From: JAZKSG01 sp964384785
GTDB taxonomy: Archaea; Thermoplasmatota; E2; DHVEG-1
Direction of reading: 5' to 3'
Length of the DNA: 13,106 bases
Assembly (NCBI GenBank): GCA_964384785.1
Contig: CAYLLH010000040.1
Coordinates: 1-13,106, forward strand
Positions 1 to 6,366 of this stretch are shown here, piece by piece (positions within the stretch are counted from its first letter, which is position 1; each line of letters starts with the position of its first letter). Made by a program: the position numbers and the translations under genes. The notes below the pieces were generated by a model, which was not told the origin of the DNA, did no database searches, and was given only the letters and a program-made list of their open reading frames with translations.

Positions 1-560
1 TAAAACACCATTGTGTAACACTAGTGATTGTACTATTAAAAATTGTATGCAGACTAAGCAGGCTATTACTGGTGAAACTTATGCTGAAAACAAAAAAGGA
101 GAAAAAATACCGATTCGTGCTAACTGTAACGCTTTGATGGATAGTAAAGGTAATCCAGTTGGTGGTTTTGAGCTTGTTCAGGATCTTACTGAGAATAAAA
201 ACGCTGAAGCTAAAGAAAAAAGCTTCATGGCAGGTATTACTGATCCAGTTTTTAAATGTGATGAAAAACTTGTGATTACTGATTGTAATGATGCTTTTGT
301 AAAAGCTATGGGTTATAGTCGTGATGAATTAGTTGGTAAGATGACTTGTGCTGATGTTTGTAAAACACCATTATGTGGTACTGCTGATTGTACTATTAAA
401 AATTGTATGCAGACTAAGCAAGCTATTGTTGGTGAAACTCATGCTAAAACACGTGATGGCCAGAAGGTTGAAATTCGTGCCTGTTGTAATGCTTTACTTG
501 ATAATAATGGTGAACCTGTTGGTGGTTTTGAACTTATACAGGATATAACAGAGGATAAAG
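1..560 (+). repeat. Tandem PAS-domain repeat, 360-nt period
   Basis: Two PAS-coding units lie head to tail with a 360-nt (120-codon) period: bases 1-200 match 361-560. The segments at 25-60 and 385-420 are identical over about 36 nt, while flanking codons differ moderately. Both copies code for a Cys-x4-Cys-x4-Cys pattern and end with a GGFEL-x-QD-x-TE motif. This is an in-frame duplication. More copies could lie left of the window. Confidence 0.9.
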
Positions 561-1525
561 AAATGGCAAGAACACTTGCATCAATGGCAAGTCAATTTGC
601 ATCTTCTGCTGAAGAACTCAGTAGTTCAGCTCAGGAAGTAAACGCTTCTGTTGAACAAACATCTTCAACAATTCAGCAAATTGCTGAAGGAGCTAATACT
701 GCTGCTAATCAAACCAATGTTGTTCTTGATGAAAGTAAGAAAGCAGGAGAAGCAGCAGAAAGCGGTCAGAAAGCCTCTGGTGAAGTTGAACAAAAAATGG
801 AGCTTATTAAAACTACTACTGAGGATGGAGCTAAAAAAATAGCAGCTCTTGGAGATAAAAGTAAAGAAATAGGTAATATTGTTGATACCATTAATCAAAT
901 ATCCGAACAAACAAATTTACTAGCATTAAATGCAGCCATTGAAGCAGCAAGAGCTGGAGAGGCAGGACGAGGTTTCGCTGTTGTTGCTGATGAGGTTCGT
1001 AAACTAGCTGAAGAATCTGGTGATGCAACCAAACAAATACGTGAACTAATCGAAGGTATACAGGGAGAAATCGAAGGTGCTGTTAAAAGCATGGATGATA
1101 ACACAAGACAGGTAGATGAAGGAAGTCAAGGAGTAAATGCTGCTGTTGAAGCATTTAAGGCAATGCCGCCGATTGTTGAAGCGGTTAGTAAAGCTGCAAA
1201 TGAAGTTGCATCTGTCACACAGGAAAACGCATCTGGTAGTGAAGAAGCAAGCTCAGCGATGCAACAAGTCAGTGCATCAATGCAACAGGTTACAAGCGGT
1301 GCTCAAGAACTATCGGGGGCTGCATCAGAACTTAAACGTTTATCTAGAAGATTAAACAAAGAAGAAGTAGATGACGATGATTTCGAAGCAGGACCTCCTC
1401 AAAAAGACTGGGACAGGCCAAAAAAACCTGCCCCAAACAACATTCCAAATAAAGATTGGAATAACAACCAAAATCAACAAAACAATAAATCAAACTCCAA
1501 TTCAACAAAAGGAGATAAAAACTAA
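1..1525 (+). CDS. Methyl-accepting chemotaxis receptor with tandem Cys-rich PAS domains (5' truncated)
   Basis: This is a chemoreceptor that would control CheA through CheW. The gene enters from the left edge: the frame is open from base 2, and the TTG at 11 is an internal Leu codon, because the same residues recur 120 codons later inside the next PAS domain. Counting codons from base 2, residues 1-65 are the end of one PAS domain, about 70-185 are a complete second PAS, and about 190-450 are the MCP signalling domain. That domain carries the conserved tip motif EQTNLLALNAAIEAARAGEA at nt 907-966. Glu/Gln-rich segments flanking the coiled coil (AEELSSSAQE and GSEEASSAMQQ) are candidate methylation or deamidation sites. 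No transmembrane helix or HAMP is visible, so the receptor may be cytosolic, but the missing N-terminus could change that. The last 50 or so residues are Asn/Asp/Lys-rich and look disordered. cheW follows after 32 nt. The MCP assignment is certain; the ligand is unknown. Confidence 0.96.
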   Translation, partial: KTPLCNTSDCTIKNCMQTKQAITGETYAENKKGEKIPIRANCNALMDSKGNPVGGFELVQDLTENKNAEAKEKSFMAGITDPVFKCDEKLVITDCNDAFVKAMGYSRDELVGKMTCADVCKTPLCGTADCTIKNCMQTKQAIVGETHAKTRDGQKVEIRACCNALLDNNGEPVGGFELIQDITEDKEMARTLASMASQFASSAEELSSSAQEVNASVEQTSSTIQQIAEGANTAANQTNVVLDESKKAGEAAESGQKASGEVEQKMELIKTTTEDGAKKIAALGDKSKEIGNIVDTINQISEQTNLLALNAAIEAARAGEAGRGFAVVADEVRKLAEESGDATKQIRELIEGIQGEIEGAVKSMDDNTRQVDEGSQGVNAAVEAFKAMPPIVEAVSKAANEVASVTQENASGSEEASSAMQQVSASMQQVTSGAQELSGAASELKRLSRRLNKEEVDDDDFEAGPPQKDWDRPKKPAPNNIPNKDWNNNQNQQNNKSNSNSTKGDKN

Positions 1526-1541
1526 AAAAAATAACCATTTT

Positions 1542-1547
1542 GGAGGG
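1542..1547 (+). promoter_or_regulatory. Ribosome binding site of first cheW
   Basis: GGAGGG lies 10 nt before the ATG at 1558. It fixes the start there and not at the in-frame TTG at 1540, which overlaps this site. The second cheW and the poly-HAMP receptor show the same 10-nt spacing. Confidence 0.85.
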
Positions 1548-1557
1548 AAAAAAATTT

Positions 1558-2331
1558 ATGCCAACTGGTATAGAAAAACAAACTGCTCGTGACCGAGCAT
1601 TAAATGAACAACAACTAGTTGTTTTCAAAGTAGCTAATGAAGAATTCGGAGTAGATATCAACGAAGTAAAAGAAATTATTCGTTGGGAAGAAGTAACACG
1701 TATCCCCAACTCTCCTCCTTATATTAAAGGCGTTATCAATCTAAGGGGTAGTATAATCGTTGTTAATGATCTAGCTATGAAACTAGGTATGCCTTCAAAG
1801 AACATAGATGATGACACACGAATTCTTGTCGTTGAAGTTGGTGATAACACAGTAGGTATGGTTGTGGATAGTGCTACAGAAGTATTACGTTTGCCTGGTG
1901 AAAAAATAAAGGAAGCACCAAGTATAGTAACAGATAGCATTGATACTAATTATATTGAAGGAGTCGGTGTACTTGATGAAAAACGACTACTTACTTTGTT
2001 GGATCTTGGAAAAGTACTAGAATCAGTTGATTATGAAAAAATAGCAGCTGCTCAAAAAACAGGGAATGATTACGTAAAAAAAGAAAAACCAAAAGATGAA
2101 AACATTGAGAAAAATAAACCTGATAAAAAGACAGAGAAGAAAGAATCTAAAAAAGATTCTAAAACTAAGTCCGATAATAAAAAGGAAGCTGAGGATAGCA
2201 AAAAAGACGATAAAAAAAAGAAAGACAAAAAAGAAGACAGTAATTCTAGTAGTAAAAAATCATCCAGTTCATCTAATAAATCAAGTAAAAAAGAAGATGA
2301 TAATAAGAAATCAAGTAAAAACAAAAAATAA
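1558..2331 (+). CDS. cheW: CheW adaptor with long Lys/Asp/Ser tail
   Basis: CheW couples chemoreceptors to the CheA kinase in cytoplasmic arrays. The protein is 257 residues. The CheW fold spans about 18-155, with FGVDINEVKEIIRW, the YIKGVINLRG segment (R63 lies in the NLRG motif typical of CheW) and a well-conserved GVLDEKRLLTLLDL end. Ordinary CheW proteins stop near 150-170 residues. Here a tail from about 170 to 257 consists almost only of Lys, Asp, Glu, Ser and Asn and is probably disordered. The start is ATG 1558, with GGAGGG 10 nt upstream. The gene sits 32 nt after the receptor, so they are probably co-transcribed and partner in the same array. A paralogue with the same start (MP-x-G) and a similar tail lies at 9713. 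The core identification is secure; the tail's function is unknown. Confidence 0.96.
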   Translation: MPTGIEKQTARDRALNEQQLVVFKVANEEFGVDINEVKEIIRWEEVTRIPNSPPYIKGVINLRGSIIVVNDLAMKLGMPSKNIDDDTRILVVEVGDNTVGMVVDSATEVLRLPGEKIKEAPSIVTDSIDTNYIEGVGVLDEKRLLTLLDLGKVLESVDYEKIAAAQKTGNDYVKKEKPKDENIEKNKPDKKTEKKESKKDSKTKSDNKKEAEDSKKDDKKKKDKKEDSNSSSKKSSSSSNKSSKKEDDNKKSSKNKK

Positions 2332-2335
2332 AACA

Positions 2336-2348
2336 TTTCTTTTTTTTT
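2336..2348 (+). terminator. T-tract terminator after first cheW
   Basis: A run of 12 T broken by one C begins 5 nt after the cheW stop codon, with no GC-rich hairpin. This is the usual form of archaeal intrinsic termination and separates the receptor-cheW unit from the next gene. Confidence 0.6.
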
Positions 2349-2401
2349 ACAATAATTAATTTTGCAAAAAAACTATAAGGAAAAACTTAGTTTAGCTTTA
2401 A

Positions 2402-2416
2402 TAAAATAAAATATAA
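2402..2416 (+). promoter_or_regulatory. TATA-box region for zinc-ribbon gene
   Basis: An A/T-only stretch (TAAAATAAAATATAA) lies about 25-38 nt before the ATG at 2441. No clear ribosome site precedes that ATG, so a leaderless transcript is likely. The surroundings are AT-rich throughout, which limits confidence. Confidence 0.45.
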
Positions 2417-2440
2417 TTTTAATTTAGGTTTTTGTTAAAC

Positions 2441-2818
2441 ATGCTTAATGAATATAAAGCAACTTGTAGGGAATGTAACGCAACTTTTAACGTTTTATAT
2501 GGACGTAAAACCAAAACAGAATCACATGAGGTATACTCATGCCCAGATTGTAAAAACTTGTTTTCACTTTCAAATCATGAAGAACTAAAATGCCCAGATT
2601 GCGGTGAAAAAAAAGAATTTCTACGTTACAACCTTCATAAAGCTGAAAACATAAAATATTACAAAAAAATGCATGATAAAGAACTCCTATCAGATGAAAA
2701 ATTTAACACATTGAAATCTTATTGGGATAAAATGTACTGCAACCAGTGTCCAAAATGTGGAAAAGAAACACTTGAATGGCAAATTGTAAAAACTGTTAGT
2801 GCAAAGATGTATAAATAA
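2441..2818 (+). CDS. Small multi-zinc-ribbon protein, function unknown
   Basis: The protein is 125 residues and cysteine-rich. CxxC pairs occur at C9/C12, C34/C37 and C51/C54, followed by a CxxCxxC cluster at C100/C103/C106. The first three pairs could make one or two zinc ribbons (C34-P-D-C37 and C51-P-D-C54-G are typical knuckles). The last cluster follows a charged helical stretch, about 66-98. There is no signal peptide or membrane helix. I start at ATG 2441; an in-frame TTG three codons earlier (2432) has no ribosome site. The gene stands between a terminator and the histidine kinase and appears to have its own promoter. Zinc ribbons of this sort can bind nucleic acid or protein partners; nothing in the sequence says which. 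I do not recognise a named family. Confidence 0.8.
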   Translation: MLNEYKATCRECNATFNVLYGRKTKTESHEVYSCPDCKNLFSLSNHEELKCPDCGEKKEFLRYNLHKAENIKYYKKMHDKELLSDEKFNTLKSYWDKMYCNQCPKCGKETLEWQIVKTVSAKMYK

Positions 2819-2848
2819 AAGATTTCTTACTGAAAAATCTTATATCTA
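2819..2848 (+). promoter_or_regulatory. Short inverted repeat and TATA box before histidine kinase
   Basis: AAGATTT (2819-2825) and AAATCTT (2835-2841) form a 7-bp inverted repeat directly after the zinc-ribbon stop codon. TATATCTA (2841-2848) lies 31-38 nt before the kinase ATG. With no ribosome site before that ATG, a leaderless or nearly leaderless transcript is the simplest reading. The repeat could be an operator or a weak mRNA end. Confidence 0.4.
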
Positions 2849-2878
2849 TCGTTTTTATTAACTATTTTTGTAATTCTT

Positions 2879-4249
2879 ATGGGAGAGAGCATTCAAGACT
2901 GGAAAAACTCTTTTGATTCACTGGACGACATAATGATAATAATCAACAAAGATTACACTATAGAAAAAATAAATAAAAAAGGGTTAGAAATCCTTGGTAA
3001 AAAAGAAAAAGATGTTGTAGGATGTAAATGTTACAAGATCCTTCATGGAATTGATGCTCCACAGGATTTTTGTCCGTATAAACAAACAAAAAAGACTAAC
3101 CAAGCAGCAACTGCTGAAAGATATGAAAAAATTTTTGATAAATATTTTTCTATAAAATGTTCACCAATTTTTAACGAAAAAGGTGAAATTGTTAAATTTG
3201 TTGATTTGATGAGAGATGTTACTGATCAGAAAAAAGTTGAAAAAAAACTAATAAAAAGCGAAGAGAGATACCAATCTGTTTTCGAAAATACTGGTACTGC
3301 AACAACCATTTTTAATGATGATCGACTAATAAAAAGATGCAATAGTGCTTTTGAAAACCTTAGTGGGTATTCTAAAAAAGAGATAGAAAATATCATGTAT
3401 TGGGATGATTTCATAACTGATTATGACTATAAGAAAATGACAACATATCATGAACAACGAAGCAAAGGATATGGAAACCCTCCCTCCGAATATGAATGTG
3501 ACTTCATATGCAAAGATGATAAAATCAAGAAGGTACACGTTAAAATATCAATTGTTCCTCAACTTAAAGAAAGAGTTTTTTCTTTAATAGATATTACCGA
3601 TAGAATGATTTATGAGAAAAAAATAAAAGAATCTCTGAAAGAAAAAGAAATACTTTTAAAAGAAGTTCATCATCGAGTGAAAAATAATTTACAGATAGTT
3701 AGTACGATGCTTAAATTACAATCAGACTTTATAGATGATGAAAAATTTTTAGATAAATTCAAAGAAAGTCAGAATAGAATTCAGTCAATAGCTTTAGTTC
3801 ATGAGCGTTTATACAAATCTGAAGATCTTTCTGAAATTAATTTTGATGACTACCTTAGAGATTTCATGGTAGATATTATTCATTCATATAAAGATAAAAA
3901 AAAGAATATTGATTGGAGCTGTAATTGTAAAGATATTTCTTTAAATGTTAACACTGGCATTCCTTGTGCATTAATAATTAATGAACTGGTTTCGAATTCT
4001 TTAAAACATGGTTTCTCAGAAAAAAATCAAGGAAAAATAGATATCGAATTAAGTCATGAAGAAGGAAAAAAATATATTTTAAAAGTAAAAGATGATGGTA
4101 AAGGATTACCTAAAAATTTTGATTTAAAAAATTGTTCTTCACTGGGTTTACAATTGGTAGATAATCTTGCCAATCAATTTAATGGAAAAATAAAATATTT
4201 CAATGATAACGGGGCTGTCTTTGAAATAGAATTTAAAGAAACAAGTTGA
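2879..4249 (+). CDS. PAS-PAS sensor histidine kinase (HisKA_2 type), cytosolic
   Basis: The protein is 456 residues and would autophosphorylate on histidine and pass the phosphate to a REC domain. The first PAS, about 8-118, carries a C49-x-C51-Y and C65-P motif common in PAS sensors of archaeal and bacterial kinases. The second PAS is about 125-245. The dimerisation and phosphoacceptor region has KEVHHRVKNNLQ at 261-272, the HisKA_2 signature, with H265 the probable acceptor next to H264. The ATPase domain shows the N box N368-ELVSN373, the G1 box D406-G-K-G409 and the G2 region SLGLQLVDN at 421-429. No membrane helix is visible, so it senses a cytoplasmic signal. The ATG at 2879 has no ribosome site and a TATA box near -35, suggesting a leaderless mRNA. 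The response regulator starts 32 nt downstream and is its likely partner. The signal is unknown. Confidence 0.95.
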   Translation: MGESIQDWKNSFDSLDDIMIIINKDYTIEKINKKGLEILGKKEKDVVGCKCYKILHGIDAPQDFCPYKQTKKTNQAATAERYEKIFDKYFSIKCSPIFNEKGEIVKFVDLMRDVTDQKKVEKKLIKSEERYQSVFENTGTATTIFNDDRLIKRCNSAFENLSGYSKKEIENIMYWDDFITDYDYKKMTTYHEQRSKGYGNPPSEYECDFICKDDKIKKVHVKISIVPQLKERVFSLIDITDRMIYEKKIKESLKEKEILLKEVHHRVKNNLQIVSTMLKLQSDFIDDEKFLDKFKESQNRIQSIALVHERLYKSEDLSEINFDDYLRDFMVDIIHSYKDKKKNIDWSCNCKDISLNVNTGIPCALIINELVSNSLKHGFSEKNQGKIDIELSHEEGKKYILKVKDDGKGLPKNFDLKNCSSLGLQLVDNLANQFNGKIKYFNDNGAVFEIEFKETS

Positions 4250-4281
4250 AAAAAATTAGTTTTTGTTTATGTGAAAAGATA

Positions 4282-6105
4282 ATGAAAAAAAATAAGATTT
4301 TGATTGTTGAAGATGAATCAATTGTTGCAATGGGTTTAAAACAAGATTTAAAAAAAATAGGTTACAATGTAGTAGGTATAGCACCCTCAGGAAGACAAGC
4401 TATCAAACAAGCAGAAAAACAGGACCCTGATCTAATCCTAATGGATATAAAACTTAAAGGAAAGATGGATGGAATCCAAGCTGCAAAAAAAATTTTAGAG
4501 CAATATGATATGCCTATTATCTATCTTACTGCCTATGGCGATGATAAAACCCTTCAAAGAGCAAAAATAACAGAACCATATGGCTATATAATTAAACCAT
4601 ATAAAGAAAGAGATCTAAAAGTCTCATTAGAGATGGCTCTTTATAAAAAACAGATGGAAAAAGAAAGAGTCATAAGAAATAGTGCAATAGAAGCATCTCT
4701 TAATGGTATAATATTAACAGATATGCATGGAAACATTACTTTTGCTAATCAATCATTTCTTGATATGTGGGGCTATACAAAAAAAGAAGTCTATGGGAAA
4801 CCAATATTTTCATTTTGGCATGGAAAAGGAAAAACAGTAGATATGATTGATGAATTACTCGAAAATGATTCTTGGTCGGGTGAGATGATTGCTGAAAGAA
4901 AAAACAATGAAAAATTTGATGTTAAAATTTTATCAACAGTTGTTAAAAAAGATAAAAAAGAACCAGTTTGTTTGATGGCATCATTTGTTGATGTTACAGA
5001 TAAAAATGAGGCAGAAAGAGAAGTTCAAAAAACAAAAAAACACCTTCAAAACATAATTAATAGTGCATCAGAAATAGTAATTTCTTTTGATACTGAAAAA
5101 AAAATTTCTTTATGGAATAAAACTGCTGAAAGAGTCACAGGTTTAAAACAAAATAAAACATTAGGCAGACCTATCAAAGATTTTGATTTTTTAGAAAAAA
5201 AAGAGGATTTTATTACATATGTCAATAAGATCTTAGATGAAGAAACTTCATTTAACGAAGAAATATTTTTGAATGATAAAAATGGTGTACAACGAATTAT
5301 CAACATGTCTTTTTCGCCTTTGAAAAGTGAAAAAAATGAACCTGTTGGTGCTCTTGTTATCGGTAAAGATGTAACACATGAAAGAGAAACTCATAACAAG
5401 ATAAAACAAGGTCATAGCTATTTTATTTATGAAAAAGACATCTCTAAATCTTTAAATCTTTTAATAAATTTAGAAAAAAATGGTTATAATCTTTATGTTA
5501 TTTCTAGGAAAAACCCTGATTTAATTAAAAGTATGTTACCTCCTTTAGATATAAAAACAGGGTTATTAGGTAGCAAAACCTCTAAAAAAAATGTTTTTTC
5601 TAATTTAGATGACCTTAAATATAGTGTTAAAGATTTTTGTAAAAAAAATAAAAAATCGTTGGTTTTTTTAGATGGCCTTCATTTTTTTATGGTTAAATAT
5701 GCTTTTTATGATGTAATCAATTCTTTTTTCGAAATAGTGGATGAAATTGAGGAAAATAATGCTGTTTTTTTATTAAATTTGGATCCTGATCTTTTGGATA
5801 TTAAACAAAAAGCTATTATTGAAAATGAGCTTGAAATGTTACCTAGTCAAAAATTGGATAATATTAAACTTGAGGATAATCTCTATAACATTTTGAGTTA
5901 TATAAATGAGCAGAATAGGAAAAATTCTTTGGTTTCATTAAAAAAGATTACTAGGCGATTTAATATTGTTTATTTTACTGCTAATAAAAGATTAAAAGTT
6001 TTGGAATCTAAAGATTTGATTTTTACCAAAATGGATGGTAATTATAAAACTATTCATATTACTAAGAAGGGTGAATCTCTTTTGAATAAAAGGAATACTA
6101 TCTAA
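4282..6105 (+). CDS. Response regulator: REC-PAS-PAS-DUF835-winged helix
   Basis: The protein is 607 residues. The receiver domain, about 3-120, has acidic residues E10/D11, phosphoacceptor D55 in LILMD, T83 in YLTAY and K105 in IIKPY. PAS domains follow at about 130-245 and 252-370. Residues about 376-521 match DUF835, including ISRKNP (408-412) and LVFLDGLHFF (460-469); this family looks like a KaiC/RecA-type fold without a P-loop. The last 65 residues (about 543-607) resemble a winged helix: ITRRFNIVYFTANKRLKVLE reads as a helix-turn-helix and HITKKG as a wing. A DNA-binding or protein-binding output is inferred. I chose ATG 4282, which starts just before the first REC strand and has GTGA 7 nt upstream. 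An in-frame TTG at 4246 would overlap the kinase stop by 4 nt and add 12 residues. It lies directly after the kinase, its probable phosphodonor. Confidence 0.93.
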   Translation: MKKNKILIVEDESIVAMGLKQDLKKIGYNVVGIAPSGRQAIKQAEKQDPDLILMDIKLKGKMDGIQAAKKILEQYDMPIIYLTAYGDDKTLQRAKITEPYGYIIKPYKERDLKVSLEMALYKKQMEKERVIRNSAIEASLNGIILTDMHGNITFANQSFLDMWGYTKKEVYGKPIFSFWHGKGKTVDMIDELLENDSWSGEMIAERKNNEKFDVKILSTVVKKDKKEPVCLMASFVDVTDKNEAEREVQKTKKHLQNIINSASEIVISFDTEKKISLWNKTAERVTGLKQNKTLGRPIKDFDFLEKKEDFITYVNKILDEETSFNEEIFLNDKNGVQRIINMSFSPLKSEKNEPVGALVIGKDVTHERETHNKIKQGHSYFIYEKDISKSLNLLINLEKNGYNLYVISRKNPDLIKSMLPPLDIKTGLLGSKTSKKNVFSNLDDLKYSVKDFCKKNKKSLVFLDGLHFFMVKYAFYDVINSFFEIVDEIEENNAVFLLNLDPDLLDIKQKAIIENELEMLPSQKLDNIKLEDNLYNILSYINEQNRKNSLVSLKKITRRFNIVYFTANKRLKVLESKDLIFTKMDGNYKTIHITKKGESLLNKRNTI

Positions 6106-6121
6106 TCCTAAAAAACCATAT

Positions 6122-6154
6122 TTTTATAATGCTTTTATAATGCTTTTATAATGC
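6122..6154 (+). repeat. Three perfect tandem copies of an 11-mer
   Basis: TTTTATAATGC occurs three times without change (6122-6132, 6133-6143, 6144-6154), then a partial fourth (TTTTA) runs into a TATA-like element. The 11-bp period puts each copy on about the same face of the helix, as expected for a cooperative operator. The T-runs could also end transcription of the response-regulator gene, whose stop is 17 nt upstream. Confidence 0.85.
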
Positions 6155-6166
6155 TTTTAAAATATA
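6155..6166 (+). promoter_or_regulatory. Candidate promoter of the poly-HAMP receptor operon
   Basis: TTTTAAAATATA follows the tandem 11-mers. Transcription from a TATA box here would start near 6188-6195, giving a leader of about 175 nt that contains the stem-loop at 6218-6322. A second box (TTATATAAT, 6341-6349) is too close to the ATG for an ordinary leader with the visible ribosome site. Confidence 0.45.
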
Positions 6167-6217
6167 CTTTTATATGAAAACATAGTTTTTGCATACAATA
6201 GAAATCTACTTTGGAGG

Positions 6218-6322
6218 GACATAAAAAGGGATGTATCTGCCAAAATCTAATTTAATATTTATCTTCAAAGCGGTTTGAATTAATTTTAAATTATTTGGAA
6301 GGCACATCCCTCTTTTTATGTC
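6218..6322 (+). ncRNA. Potential structured leader RNA or small inverted-repeat element
   Basis: The arms 6218-6234 and 6304-6322 pair over 17 bp with a single 2-nt bulge (6311-6312): GACATAAAAA with TTTTTATGTC and GGGATGT with ACATCCC. Inside, GCC (6239-6241) can pair with GGC (6301-6303), AATTTAA (6249-6255) with TTAAATT (6286-6292), and TTCAAA (6264-6269) with TTTGAA (6274-6279) around a GCGG tetraloop. Together they make one long imperfect hairpin of 105 nt between the candidate promoter and the receptor start. I recognise no known riboswitch. It could be a cis-regulatory leader, a small RNA, or a miniature transposable element with terminal inverted repeats; I saw no convincing target duplication. 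Confidence 0.5.
6231..6278 (+). CDS. Possible 15-codon leader ORF within the structured region
   Basis: ATG 6231 opens a 15-codon frame ending at TGA 6276, and GGAGGG (6213-6218) lies 12 nt upstream, as good a ribosome site as those of the cheW genes. The product MYLPKSNLIFIFKAV has no recognisable function. Start codon and end of the ribosome site lie in the left arm of the long stem, so translation and folding would exclude each other. It may be a regulatory leader peptide or chance. Confidence 0.25.
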   Translation: MYLPKSNLIFIFKAV

Positions 6323-6352
6323 TATAGAATGTACTCTGAATTATATAATGAT

Positions 6353-6356
6353 GGAG
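6353..6356 (+). promoter_or_regulatory. Ribosome binding site of the poly-HAMP receptor
   Basis: GGAG lies 10 nt before ATG 6367, the same spacing as for both cheW genes. It lies outside the stem at 6218-6322. Confidence 0.65.
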
Positions 6357-6366
6357 AGATTGTAGG

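Noticed and set aside
11..13. TTG at base 11 as the start of the first receptor
   Set aside because: The same residues recur 120 codons later within a complete PAS domain and the frame is open to base 2, so the gene is cut by the window edge.
1540..1542. TTG 1540 as the start of the first cheW
   Set aside because: It overlaps the GGAGGG ribosome site of the ATG at 1558, and the paralogue begins with the equivalent MP-x-G residues.
2070..2336. Minus-strand Leu/Ser/Phe-rich frame opposite the cheW tail (also 10192-10530)
   Set aside because: The composition is the mirror of an A-rich Lys/Asp coding tail on the other strand, not a membrane protein.
6341..6349. TTATATAAT as the main promoter of the poly-HAMP receptor
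   Set aside because: It would place the transcript start at about the ATG, making the GGAG ribosome site at 6353 useless. It is kept only as a secondary possibility.
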